Part shown: positions 34,015 through 41,858 of the stretch, in pieces
Numbering within the stretch: position 1 is the stretch's first letter
Layout of the letters: each line of letters opens with the position of its first letter
From: Microbacterium sp. 1S1
GTDB taxonomy: Bacteria; Actinomycetota; Actinomycetes; Actinomycetales; Microbacteriaceae
NCBI RefSeq assembly: GCF_008271365.1
Contig: NZ_CP043430.1
Location: 744,001-808,000 of the forward strand
DNA length: 64,000 nt
Direction of reading: 5' to 3'
The notes under the pieces: generated by a model
The model's input: the letters and a program-made list of their open reading frames with translations, nothing else
The model's database searches: none
Told to the model about the DNA's origin: nothing
Program-made: the position numbers and the translations under genes

Positions 34015-35379
34015 ATGACCCGGCAGATCCGCTTCAACGCCTTCGACATGAACTGCGTCGCCCACCAGTCGTCCGGCCTGTGGCGGCATCCCGACGACCG
34101 GTCGCGGCAGTACAACACCCTCTCCTACTGGACCGAGCTGGCGAAGCTCCTGGAGAGCGCGACCTTCGACGGGATCTTCATCGCCGACGTCCTCGGCACC
34201 TACGACGTCTACGGCGGCACGAACGAGGCCGCGATCCGCAACGGTGCCCAAGTGCCGGTGAACGACCCGATCCTCCTGGTCAGCGCGATGGCCGCGGTGA
34301 CGGAGCATCTGGGGTTCGGCGTCACCGCCGGCACCGCGTTCGAGCATCCCTATCCGTTCGCGCGCCGGCTGAGCACACTCGACCATCTGACTCAGGGGCG
34401 CGTCGGGTGGAATGTCGTGACGGGCTATCTGCCGAGCGCCGCCCGGAACATGGGTCAGGAGGACCAGCTCGCCCACGACGACCGCTACGACCATGCGGAC
34501 GAGTACGTCGAGGTGCTCTACAAGCTCTGGGAGGGCTCGTGGGAGGACGACGCCGTCGTGGAGGACCGCGAGCGCGGCATCTTCACCGACCCGTCGAAGG
34601 TGCACCCGATCCGCCACGAGGGCAAGCACTTCTCGGTGCCCGGCATCCACATCTCCGAGCCGTCGCCGCAGCGCACCCCGGTGATCTATCAGGCCGGTGC
34701 AAGCCCCCGCGGCGTCAGGTTCGCGGCGGAGAACGCCGAGGCCATCTTCGTCGCCGCCCCCTCCAAGGAGGTGCTCGCCGGAACCGTGAAGCGGATCCGG
34801 GACGCCCTCGAGGCCGCGGGGCGCGGCCGGTACGACGCGCGCATCTACACACTGCTCACCGTCATCACTGCCGCGACGAGCGCAGAGGCGACTGCGAAGC
34901 ACGCCGAGTACCTCTCGTACGCGAGTCCCGAGGGGGCGCTGACGTTCATGTCCGGGTGGATGGGCGTCGACCTCTCGCAGTACGCCGAGGACGAGCCGGT
35001 CGGGAACGTCGAGTCGAACGCGATCCAGTCGGTGCTGCAGCACCTGAAGGAGGAGGCCGACCTCGGTCGTGAGTGGACGGTCGGGGACTTCGGCCGCCAC
35101 AACGCCATCGGCGGGCTCGGGCCGACGATCGTCGGCTCCGGGGTCGAGATCGCCGACGAACTGCAGTCGTGGGTCGAGGAGACCGACATCGACGGCTTCA
35201 ACCTCGCGTACGCCGTCACCCCCGGCACCTGGCAGGACGTCATCGAGCACGTCATCCCGGTGCTGCGGGAGCGCGGCGCCTATCCCGAGGAGTACGTCCC
35301 CGGCACACTGCGCCACAAGCTGCACGGTCGCGGCGACCGGGTCCAGCCCACGCACCGCGCCGCGCAGTACCGCCTCTGA
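34015..35379 (+). CDS. FMN-dependent monooxygenase, LLM class (NtaA/SnaA/DszA type)
   Basis: A 454-residue luciferase-like oxygenase. FNAFDMNCVAHQSSGLWRHP, YWTELAKLLESATFDGIFIA and RVGWNVVTGYLPSAARNMG are hallmarks of the NtaA/SnaA/DszA branch, which uses FMNH2 from a separate reductase to oxidise chelators, sulfides or similar compounds. The ATG at 34015 is the only start close to the conserved region; the ribosome site is weak. No flavin reductase lies beside it. Substrate unknown. Confidence 0.87.
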   Translation: MTRQIRFNAFDMNCVAHQSSGLWRHPDDRSRQYNTLSYWTELAKLLESATFDGIFIADVLGTYDVYGGTNEAAIRNGAQVPVNDPILLVSAMAAVTEHLGFGVTAGTAFEHPYPFARRLSTLDHLTQGRVGWNVVTGYLPSAARNMGQEDQLAHDDRYDHADEYVEVLYKLWEGSWEDDAVVEDRERGIFTDPSKVHPIRHEGKHFSVPGIHISEPSPQRTPVIYQAGASPRGVRFAAENAEAIFVAAPSKEVLAGTVKRIRDALEAAGRGRYDARIYTLLTVITAATSAEATAKHAEYLSYASPEGALTFMSGWMGVDLSQYAEDEPVGNVESNAIQSVLQHLKEEADLGREWTVGDFGRHNAIGGLGPTIVGSGVEIADELQSWVEETDIDGFNLAYAVTPGTWQDVIEHVIPVLRERGAYPEEYVPGTLRHKLHGRGDRVQPTHRAAQYRL

Positions 35380-35400
35380 CCCGTTCGAGCCGAAGGCGGA

Positions 35401-35577
35401 TCAGTCGGCGTCGCGGGTGAAGAGACTCCGCAGCACGAGGAAGACCACCACGGCGACGACCGCGACGATGGCGAGCTTCGCGATGAACCAGAGCACCGAG
35501 AACAGCGCGCTGACGATCCACCACGCGATGACGACGGCGAGGATGACGCCGAGGACGGTCCAGATGTTCTTGGTCAT
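35401..35577 (-). CDS. Small membrane protein (58 aa)
   Basis: A 58-residue frame, MTKNIWTVLGVILAVVIAWW onward, with two hydrophobic segments joined by FIAKLA and a charged end, RSLFTRDAD. The regular amino-acid pattern, high-GC third positions and position in an otherwise empty 200-nt gap support a real gene. Its role is unknown. Confidence 0.6.
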   Translation of the reverse strand: MTKNIWTVLGVILAVVIAWWIVSALFSVLWFIAKLAIVAVVAVVVFLVLRSLFTRDAD

Positions 35578-35586
35578 GCCTCCAGC

Positions 35587-35952
35587 CTACGGAGTCGCGG
35601 CGGCCGGGATCTCGTCCAGCGAGCGGTAGACGGGCAGTCCGCGCTCGTGGGCGATGGCGACGTCCTGGTCCGCGCCCGCCGATTCCCCCGGCAGGCGCAG
35701 CACCGCGTCGCAGTGCTGGAGGAGGCGATGGGCAGTCTCGTACATTACGTCGCCGCCTCCCGCGTCGGCCTCGTCGAGGGTGCGGAGGATGGGCAGGGCG
35801 GCCCACTCCCCGATCATCGGCACGTGCCCGAGGCGGAAGATCGGGCCTGCGGCCTCTTCGAGGGACGCGAGATTGCGGGCGATGAGGGCGGGATCGCCGC
35901 CTGTTCCCGAGCGGTACGGACCGGCGATGAGGATGAGGAGTGGTTTCGTCAT
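35587..35952 (-). CDS. Nucleoside 2-deoxyribosyltransferase-like protein (DUF4406)
   Basis: A 121-residue Rossmann-like protein. LLILIAGPYRSGTGGDPALI and the C-terminal GESAGADQDVAIAHERGLPV match the small nucleoside deoxyribosyltransferase-like DUF4406 group. The catalytic Glu of true transferases is not clearly present (QDVAIA), so activity is doubtful. The ATG at 35952 begins the conserved sequence; a start at 35976 would overlap the divergent promoter. It is divergent from the DeoR gene, which may control it. Confidence 0.7.
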   Translation of the reverse strand: MTKPLLILIAGPYRSGTGGDPALIARNLASLEEAAGPIFRLGHVPMIGEWAALPILRTLDEADAGGGDVMYETAHRLLQHCDAVLRLPGESAGADQDVAIAHERGLPVYRSLDEIPAAATP

Positions 35953-36006
35953 GCCGATGACTGTAGTCTGAATCATGCAAGAACGTGCAACTTCGTGAGG
36001 AAACAC

Positions 36007-36762
36007 ATGCTCGCCGCCCAGCGCAAGGATCACCTGCTCGCCCTCCTCGACCGCGAGGGGCGCGTCGTGGCGAAAGATGTGGCTGCGGATCTCGGCGTCT
36101 CGGAGGACGCGATCCGCCGCGATCTCCGCGAGCTCGCCGAAGAGGGCCGGCTGCTCCGCGTCTACGGCGGCGCCATCCCCGTGCCCGCTGCGGATCGGCC
36201 GGTGGTCGAGCGCGCCACCGTGGCCACCGAGAGCAAGGAGCGCGTCGCCCGCGCGGCCGTCGCGCACATCCGGCCCGGGTCCACCATCGTGCTGGACGGC
36301 GGCACCACCACGCTGGCCCTGGCCGCCCTCCTCCCCGCCGAAGCCGGTCTCACGGTCATCACACCGAGTCCGGCGGTGGCTCTGTCGGTGGCTGCGCACT
36401 CCGATGCGCGCGTGATCCTCATCGGCGGCGAGCTGACTCGGCACTCGATGGTGGCCGGCGGTGCCCTGGCGATGGAGGCCGTGCAACATCTGGCCGCGGA
36501 CGTCTTCTTCCTGGGCGTGACCGGCGCCGACCCCGGCGCCGGCTTCACCACCGGCGAGCTGGACGATGCCGTCACGAAGCGGGCTCTCGCGACGCGGTGC
36601 GCGGAGACCATCGTGCTGGCGAGCGAGGAGAAGATCGGCGCGGTCTCGCGGTACCCGGTCCTGCCGCTCGATGCGGTGGACGCGGTCATCACCGACCCCC
36701 TCGACGAGAACCCGCTGATCGCCGAGCTTCACACGCAGGTCGGGGGCCCGAACGCCGCGTGA
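36007..36762 (+). CDS. DeoR/GlpR-family transcriptional regulator
   Basis: A 251-residue regulator with the DeoR HTH (RKDHLLALLDREGRVVAKDV, EDAIRRDLRELAEEG) and the C-terminal sugar-phosphate sensor (TIVLDGGTTTLALA, DVFFLGVTGADP). GAGGA precedes the ATG by 8 nt. The short upstream region carries the half-sites TGCAAGAACGTGCA, an inverted repeat that may be its operator. The effector should be a phosphorylated sugar; no sugar gene is adjacent. Confidence 0.87.
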   Translation: MLAAQRKDHLLALLDREGRVVAKDVAADLGVSEDAIRRDLRELAEEGRLLRVYGGAIPVPAADRPVVERATVATESKERVARAAVAHIRPGSTIVLDGGTTTLALAALLPAEAGLTVITPSPAVALSVAAHSDARVILIGGELTRHSMVAGGALAMEAVQHLAADVFFLGVTGADPGAGFTTGELDDAVTKRALATRCAETIVLASEEKIGAVSRYPVLPLDAVDAVITDPLDENPLIAELHTQVGGPNAA

Positions 36763-36777
36763 TCGCCGCCACCGCCG

Positions 36778-37515
36778 TCAGTCCGCGGACGCCGCGCCCG
36801 TCCGGTCGCCGAGGAGGTCGTGGAGATGCCCGGCGGCCGCAAGCAGCGCGACGCTGCGGCGCGTGAGGTCGGCCAGGCGGGCGGCGAGGACGTCCCGCAC
36901 TTCCGCCGGACCGCTCCGCGCCCGCACCCGCTCGACGAGGACGGAGATCGCCGGGATGCCATAGCCACCCGCACGCAGAGCTGCGACGATCCGCGCCTCC
37001 GTGATGGCGGTCGCACCGTACGTCCGCGAGGAGGCGGCGGTCGTGGTGCGCGCGGGCCGCACGAGGCCCTCGCGCTCCCAATGCCGCAGCGCCGAGGGAC
37101 GAACGCCGAGCGCCTGTGCGAGCTCGCCGATGCTCAGGGCGTCCTCGGTCAGGAACACCTCGTCGGCCTCGGCGAGCGCGACGTCCAGTGCCCGCACCGC
37201 CTCGTTCACCCGAGCCCGTTCGGCCGCCAGCTCCGCGTGCAGGACGTCGATCCGCTCGGCAGCCTCCGCGACCGTCCCGGCGACGAGGCCCGGCACGAGC
37301 GCCCGCGCCGGGACCGGGCCGAGTGCGGCGGCCATCGCACGGTAGACGCGCAGTGCCATGAGATGTCGGGCGCCGAACTGTCGGTATCCGTTCACCGCTC
37401 GCACGGCCGGCGGGATCACGCCCAGGCGTTCGAGGTCGCGGACTTGCTGCACGGAGTAGCCGACGCGGGCGGCCAATGCGCGTGTGCTCATCACCTCCTC
37501 TGGAGGGTTCAGCAT
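36778..37515 (-). CDS. Regulator with two MerR-type DNA-binding domains
   Basis: A 245-residue protein with two MerR winged helices: one at the N-terminus (ALAARVGYSVQQVRDLERLG, NGYRQFGARH) and a second in the middle (LSIGELAQALGVRPSALRHW, SRTYGATAI). Ordinary MerR proteins have one and dimerise. A coiled stretch with ERIDVLHAELAAERARVNE links the two. The ATG at 37515 follows GGGAG by 7 nt; 37491 is an alternative. It is divergent from the DUF6194 gene, which it probably controls. Confidence 0.82.
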   Translation of the reverse strand: MLNPPEEVMSTRALAARVGYSVQQVRDLERLGVIPPAVRAVNGYRQFGARHLMALRVYRAMAAALGPVPARALVPGLVAGTVAEAAERIDVLHAELAAERARVNEAVRALDVALAEADEVFLTEDALSIGELAQALGVRPSALRHWEREGLVRPARTTTAASSRTYGATAITEARIVAALRAGGYGIPAISVLVERVRARSGPAEVRDVLAARLADLTRRSVALLAAAGHLHDLLGDRTGAASAD

Positions 37516-37577
37516 GGTTCTCTCCCGCAATATCCGCCTCCAGCCCTCCATAAGGACATCAACCCGATCATTGAAGC

Positions 37578-38018
37578 ATGGACAGGCAGCAGATCATCGA
37601 CCATGTGCGGTCCCTCGACGGCGCCCTCGCCGTGACCCCCGAGCCGGGCAGCGACTTCCCGGAACTCGCCTGGGGAGACTCCTTCTTCTTCCACGCCCCC
37701 GACGGCCGGATGCCCGAGCGCACGCAGCCGTTCGGCACCATCGTCACAAAGGACTATCCCGAAGACGCGTCCTCCGCACTCGACAGCTCCGGACGTTTCC
37801 GCGTCAACATCCACGTCGGTCGGGAACGTGCCGCTGCGCTCGTTTCCACCGATCCCGCACCCACGGCAGTCGACGTCTTCCGTCGCCACCCCCTCTACGG
37901 TGACGCGGGCTGGATCTGCGTCATCAACCCGGCGGAGGCCACAGGACAGCACGTCCTGACGCTCCTGCGCGACGCCCATGCCGAGGCGCGAGCCCGAGCC
38001 GAGCGACGGAGCCGGTGA
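37578..38018 (+). CDS. DUF6194-family protein
   Basis: A 146-residue protein with LAVTPEPGSDFPELAWGDSF, the ERTQPFGTIVTKDYP segment and FRVNIHVGRERAAALV. These match a conserved actinobacterial family (DUF6194) without a known reaction. It is divergent from the double-MerR regulator with 62 nt between them, a conserved-looking pairing that suggests inducible expression. Confidence 0.75.
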   Translation: MDRQQIIDHVRSLDGALAVTPEPGSDFPELAWGDSFFFHAPDGRMPERTQPFGTIVTKDYPEDASSALDSSGRFRVNIHVGRERAAALVSTDPAPTAVDVFRRHPLYGDAGWICVINPAEATGQHVLTLLRDAHAEARARAERRSR

Positions 38019-38040
38019 GCGCGTGGGCACCGTGCAGGGC

Positions 38041-38553
38041 ATGACAGAGGCGGAGCGGCGGACCGTCGCGGTCTGGGCAGCAGACTGCGCCGAGCGCGTG
38101 CTCCCCCTCTTCGAACGGGAGGACCCCGCCGATGACCGGGCGCGCGACGCGATCGCGCGCACCCGGGCCTTCGCCCGCGGGGAGCTGACGGCGGCCGGAG
38201 AGATCCGTCGACGCTTCGTCGCCGGTCGCGCCGCGGCGAGCGCACAGACCCCTGTCGGCCGTGCCGCCGCGCGTTCCGCCGCGCAGGCCGCCGGGGTCGC
38301 TCACATGGGGGCGCACGCGCTGGGAGCGGCCGCGTATGCCGCCGTGGCCGTCGGGCTCGCTCGTCCCGACGATCCTTCCGCGACCGCCACCGAGATCGAG
38401 GCGCAACAGGAACTCCTCGGCCCGGAAGCCGCGGCGGCCCTCCGCTCCCTCCCGCCGCTCGGCACGGACACCGCCGGTCCGCTCGGCCCCGGGATGCTCG
38501 CGTCGGGCGCACTCGGCGACGTCATCCGCATCCACCAATCCCGACTCACCTGA
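38041..38553 (+). CDS. Imm5-like putative immunity family protein
   Basis: A 170-residue, Ala-rich helical protein starting MTEAERRTVAVWAADCAERV, then ERDPADDRARDAIARTRAFA-like helices and HMGAHALGAAAYAAVAVGLA. This layout resembles the Imm-5-like family found with and without toxins. No toxin gene is near, so an immunity role is not supported here. The ATG at 38041 avoids overlap with the preceding gene; GTG codons at 38023 and 38032 are also in frame. Confidence 0.7.
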   Translation: MTEAERRTVAVWAADCAERVLPLFEREDPADDRARDAIARTRAFARGELTAAGEIRRRFVAGRAAASAQTPVGRAAARSAAQAAGVAHMGAHALGAAAYAAVAVGLARPDDPSATATEIEAQQELLGPEAAAALRSLPPLGTDTAGPLGPGMLASGALGDVIRIHQSRLT

Positions 38554-38574
38554 CGCCGCCACGGGCGCGCACAC

Positions 38575-38592
38575 GCTTCAGCCCCGATTCAG
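38575..38592 (+). promoter_or_regulatory. TTCAG direct repeats upstream of the response regulator
   Basis: GCTTCAG (38575-38581) and GATTCAG (38586-38592) are spaced exactly 11 bp apart, one helical turn, 24 nt before the regulator's ATG. OmpR-type regulators bind such direct repeats. The same half-site occurs three times at 40671-40697, before the PepSY gene. Confidence 0.55.
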
Positions 38593-38615
38593 CGACGACC
38601 CGCCACACTGGGGGG

Positions 38616-39293
38616 ATGCGGATCCTGGTGGTGGACGACGAAGTGCGTCTGGCCGAGGGCGTGCGCCGCGGACTCGAAGCCGAGGGGTTCGCGGTCGACG
38701 TCGCCCACAACGGCGTCGACGGCCTGTGGCGGGCGCGCGAGACGCGGTACGACGCCATCGTGCTCGACCTGATGATGCCCGGCATGAGCGGTTGGAAGGT
38801 CTGCGAGGCGCTGCGCACTGAGGAGAACTGGACCCCGGTACTGATGCTCACGGCCAAGGACGGCGAGTGGGATCAGGTGGAGGCGCTGGAGAGCGGCGCC
38901 GACGACTATGTCACGAAGCCCTTCTCGTTCGCGATCCTCGTGGCGCGGATCCGCGCACTCGTGCGCCGCGGCGCCGTCGCGCGACCGACGATCCTCGAGG
39001 CGGGCGACCTGCGACTGGACCCCGCCGGGCACCACGTCTGGCGCGGCGACACCCCGATCACCGTGACGGCCCGTGAGTTCGCGGTGCTCGAGCACCTGAT
39101 GCGGCATCGTGGCCAGGTGCTGTCGAAGCGGGACCTCCTCGCGGGCGTCTGGGACGACGACTTCGACGGCGACCCGAACATCGTCGAGGTCTACATCGGG
39201 CATCTCCGCCGCAAGGTGGACAAGCCGTTCGGACGCGAGGCCATCGAGACCATCCGTGGCGCGGGATACCGGTTGGCGGCGAACGGTGGCTGA
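38616..39293 (+). CDS. OmpR/PhoB-type response regulator
   Basis: A 225-residue regulator. The receiver domain has DDE at 7-9, phospho-Asp51 in IVLDLMMPG and the Lys in DDYVTKPFSF; the winged helix covers about 130-222 (TVTAREFAVLEHLMRHRGQV, IVEVYIGHLRRKVDKPFG). It controls transcription when phosphorylated by the kinase whose GTG overlaps its stop. TTCAG repeats upstream suggest autoregulation. Confidence 0.92.
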   Translation: MRILVVDDEVRLAEGVRRGLEAEGFAVDVAHNGVDGLWRARETRYDAIVLDLMMPGMSGWKVCEALRTEENWTPVLMLTAKDGEWDQVEALESGADDYVTKPFSFAILVARIRALVRRGAVARPTILEAGDLRLDPAGHHVWRGDTPITVTAREFAVLEHLMRHRGQVLSKRDLLAGVWDDDFDGDPNIVEVYIGHLRRKVDKPFGREAIETIRGAGYRLAANGG

Positions 39294-41067
39294 GCGGCGC
39301 TGGCGATCGGTCCGCGGCAGGACCACCCTCGGTGCCACCCTCGTCGTCGCGGTCGCGCTGCTCCTCGGAGCCTTCTCCTTCTACGGGGTGCTGAGCGCGA
39401 GCATCCACGGCAGCGCCGAACGCGCGGCGGAGCAACGGCTGGAAGAACTCGTCGACCGATTCGACGGTCCCGGACGGCGTGGCCCCGACCAACTCGACGA
39501 CGATCTCGTGCAACTGCTCGGGCCGGACGGATCGGTCAGGGCGGCCAGCGAGGAGGCCGTCGACGCGCTCGGCACCTCCCCGCTGCCCGCGGACGACGAT
39601 CCGCAGGTGCTGAGTGTCGACGGGGAGCCGATGATCGTGGTGTCTGAGGGCGTCGAGGGCGACCAGACCCTCGTCCTGGCGGTGCCCCTGGACGAGGAGG
39701 CGGAGACGCTCGCGACGGTGGCCGCGCTTCTCGCGATCGCCGTCCCCGCGCTGCTGCTGCTCGTGGCCGTCACGACCTGGCTCGTCACGGGACGCGCGCT
39801 GCGCCCGGTCACCCGCATCCGGCAGGAGGTCGAGGGCATCACCGCCGAACGACTCGACCACAGGGTGCCCGTTCCCGACACCGCGGACGAGATCCGCTCC
39901 CTCGCGGTCACGATGAACGGGATGCTGGACCGGCTCGACGCGGCGGCGACCGCCCAGCGACGGTTCGTCTCCGATGCGTCACATGAGTTGCGGTCTCCCC
40001 TGGCGACGATCCGTCAGCACGCCGAGCTCGCCCAGGCGCATCCGGAGGTGACGAGCATCGGTGAGCTCGCGGAGGTGGTGTCCGAGGAAGGGCTCCGGCT
40101 CCAGGGCATCGTGGAGTCGCTGCTGCTCCTCGCCCGCCTCGACGAAGGCGCGGCCGGGAACGCGGAACCGGTGGACCTCGACGACCTCGCCCTCGCGGAG
40201 GCGCGGCGGCTGCGGACGACCCGGCTCGACGTCGACGGCTCCGGCATCCACGCCGCCCGCACCATGGGCGATCCTCGGCTGCTCGGCCAGCTGTTGCGGA
40301 ACCTCGCGGACAACGCCGCGCGACACAGCAACGGCCGCGTCGCGATCGGGACGGAATCACGACCGCAGCACGTGACCCTCACCGTCGAAGACGACGGGGC
40401 CGGCATCCCGCCGGAGGAGCGGGACCGCATCTTCGAACGCTTCGTCCGGCTCGACGAGGCCCGCAGCCGCGACGCGGGAGGCAGCGGCCTCGGCCTCGCC
40501 ATCGCCCAGGGCATCGCCACCGCCGCCCACGGCTCGATCACGGTGGACACCTCCCGGTGGGGCGGCGCCCGCTTCACCGTCACCCTCCCCTGGCCGGCCC
40601 ACTCTCCTGACCCCGCCCGGGCCGGCCCACTCTTCGGCCCCTCGCCCGGGATATCGGTTCCTGAACGGGGCTTCAGGATGCTTCAGGGTGGCTTCAGCGC
40701 CGTCAGGAGACCATCGAGACATGAACGACAAGACTCCTGCTCCCGACCAGAACCCCACGCCGGACGAGAACGACGCCGCGGGTCAGAACTCGGCACCCGC
40801 CGTCCCGAACGCGGGCCAGGACCAGAACGCCGGACAGAGCTCCCCCGCCGGCCCTGCCACGACCGACGGCACGAACCCCGGCTCCCCGACGGTGCCGGTC
40901 GAGCCGGCCGCCACCCCGAACGCCGCACCGCAAGCACCGGTCGCATCGACGCCCGCGAAGCCCGGACGCAAGCGCGCCCTCCTCATCGGGGGCGGGATCG
41001 CGGCTGCGGTGCTGCTCGCCGGCGGTGGCGTGGCCGTGGGCGCCGCGATCGGCGACGAGTTCGGTGA
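39286..41067 (+). CDS. Sensor histidine kinase with an over-running 3' end
   Basis: The kinase begins at GTG 39286 and has helices at 14-37 and 145-168, an extracytoplasmic loop between, a HAMP linker (170-222), His233 in SDASHELRSPLAT, and an ATPase domain (DDGAGIPPEERDRIFERF, GGSGLGLAIAQG) ending at about residue 440 (VTLPWPAH). The frame then stays open for another 150 Arg/Pro-rich residues to 41067, overlapping the PepSY gene by about 350 nt in another frame. A TGA lies out of frame just after the domain end (CTCTCCTGACCC), so a one-base error or mutation probably removed the true stop near 40611. The functional protein likely ends there. Confidence 0.8.
   Translation: MAERRWRSVRGRTTLGATLVVAVALLLGAFSFYGVLSASIHGSAERAAEQRLEELVDRFDGPGRRGPDQLDDDLVQLLGPDGSVRAASEEAVDALGTSPLPADDDPQVLSVDGEPMIVVSEGVEGDQTLVLAVPLDEEAETLATVAALLAIAVPALLLLVAVTTWLVTGRALRPVTRIRQEVEGITAERLDHRVPVPDTADEIRSLAVTMNGMLDRLDAAATAQRRFVSDASHELRSPLATIRQHAELAQAHPEVTSIGELAEVVSEEGLRLQGIVESLLLLARLDEGAAGNAEPVDLDDLALAEARRLRTTRLDVDGSGIHAARTMGDPRLLGQLLRNLADNAARHSNGRVAIGTESRPQHVTLTVEDDGAGIPPEERDRIFERFVRLDEARSRDAGGSGLGLAIAQGIATAAHGSITVDTSRWGGARFTVTLPWPAHSPDPARAGPLFGPSPGISVPERGFRMLQGGFSAVRRPSRHERQDSCSRPEPHAGRERRRGSELGTRRPERGPGPERRTELPRRPCHDRRHEPRLPDGAGRAGRHPERRTASTGRIDAREARTQARPPHRGRDRGCGAARRRWRGRGRRDRRRVR
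40671..40697 (+). promoter_or_regulatory. Three TTCAG direct repeats before the PepSY gene
   Basis: CTTCAG occurs at 40671, 40681 and 40692 (10- and 11-bp steps), 24 nt before the ATG at 40721. The half-site equals that in front of the response-regulator gene, so the PepSY gene is probably a target of that regulator. CCTGAA upstream also pairs with the first TTCAGG as a short inverted repeat. Confidence 0.55.
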
Positions 41068-41602
41068 CGACGACGACCGCCCCGCCATGGAGGGCCCCCG
41101 CCACGAGGGCGACCACGGCCCGCGCGGCGATCACCGCGACGACGACGACGCCCGCCCGAGCGGAGACCGCGGGCCCGTGACCGGCATCGGCACCGACGAC
41201 GTCGACGAGCTCCTCGCGATCGCGGCCGCTGCCCAGAGCGCCGCCGAGGGCGAGGTCACGTCGATCGACGCGAAGCGCGACGGGACGTGGGAGGTGCAGC
41301 TGACCACCGCCGCCGGGGACGAGACCGAGGTGCGCGTCGACGACGAGCGCAGCGCGAGCGTGGTGTCGACCGACGCTGCGGACGCCGACGATCAGGGGCC
41401 GACCCTGACCCTCGACGAGGAGACCATCCGCACCCTCGTCGACGCGGCTCTCGCCGAGGCCGACGGGATGATCACCGACCTCGACGTGGACTCCGACGAC
41501 GTCAGCCCCTACGACGCCTCCGTCCTCACCACGGACAACCGTTCGATCGACATCTCCCTCGACGCCTCGTTCGCGGTCGTGGGTACCGACATCGACGAGT
41601 GA
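40721..41602 (+). CDS. Membrane-anchored PepSY-type protein
   Basis: A 293-residue protein: a Pro/Asn/Gln-rich N-terminal stretch on the inside, one membrane helix (RALLIGGGIAAAVLLAGGGV), a His/Asp-rich linker (PRHEGDHGPRGDHRDDDDA), and two PepSY-like segments outside (AAEGEVTSIDAKRDGTWEVQ and AEADGMITDLDVDSDD). PepSY modules inhibit or modulate proteases and envelope partners. An in-frame GTG at 40688 is a possible earlier start. It lies directly after the two-component genes and is likely their target. Confidence 0.75.
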   Translation: MNDKTPAPDQNPTPDENDAAGQNSAPAVPNAGQDQNAGQSSPAGPATTDGTNPGSPTVPVEPAATPNAAPQAPVASTPAKPGRKRALLIGGGIAAAVLLAGGGVAVGAAIGDEFGDDDDRPAMEGPRHEGDHGPRGDHRDDDDARPSGDRGPVTGIGTDDVDELLAIAAAAQSAAEGEVTSIDAKRDGTWEVQLTTAAGDETEVRVDDERSASVVSTDAADADDQGPTLTLDEETIRTLVDAALAEADGMITDLDVDSDDVSPYDASVLTTDNRSIDISLDASFAVVGTDIDE

Positions 41603-41630
41603 CGGCCGAGCCGACGGCTAGCATGCAAGG

Positions 41631-41858
41631 ATGACGAACTCCGATCCGATCGACGAGGTCTCCATCGGCGGCGAGGTCATCCGCCTCGGGCAGTTCCTCA
41701 AGTTCGCGGGCCTGCTCGACTCGGGCGGTGATGCGAAGGAAGTCATCATCGACGGCTACGTCACCGTGAACGGCGAGGTCGACCGCCGCCGCGGGCGTCA
41801 GCTCCGCGACGGCGACGTGGTGACCTTCGAGGGCCGGGCGGTCCGCGGCCGGCCCTGA
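41631..41858 (+). CDS. Small S4-domain RNA-binding protein
   Basis: A 75-residue single S4 domain of the YbcJ type: IRLGQFLKFAGLLDSGGDAK and YVTVNGEVDRRRGRQLRDGD, the alphaL RNA-binding motif. Such small proteins bind structured RNA, possibly in ribosome assembly. The last 60 nt overlap the convergent EamA gene. Confidence 0.87.
   Translation: MTNSDPIDEVSIGGEVIRLGQFLKFAGLLDSGGDAKEVIIDGYVTVNGEVDRRRGRQLRDGDVVTFEGRAVRGRP

Noticed and set aside
34015..35379. Sulfur or chelator degradation cluster around the FMN monooxygenase
   Set aside because: No flavin reductase, sulfonate transporter or other pathway gene is adjacent; the gene stands alone.
38041..38553. Toxin-immunity pair
   Set aside because: The Imm5-like protein has no toxin, secretion or polymorphic repeat gene nearby, so the family name alone does not support such a system.
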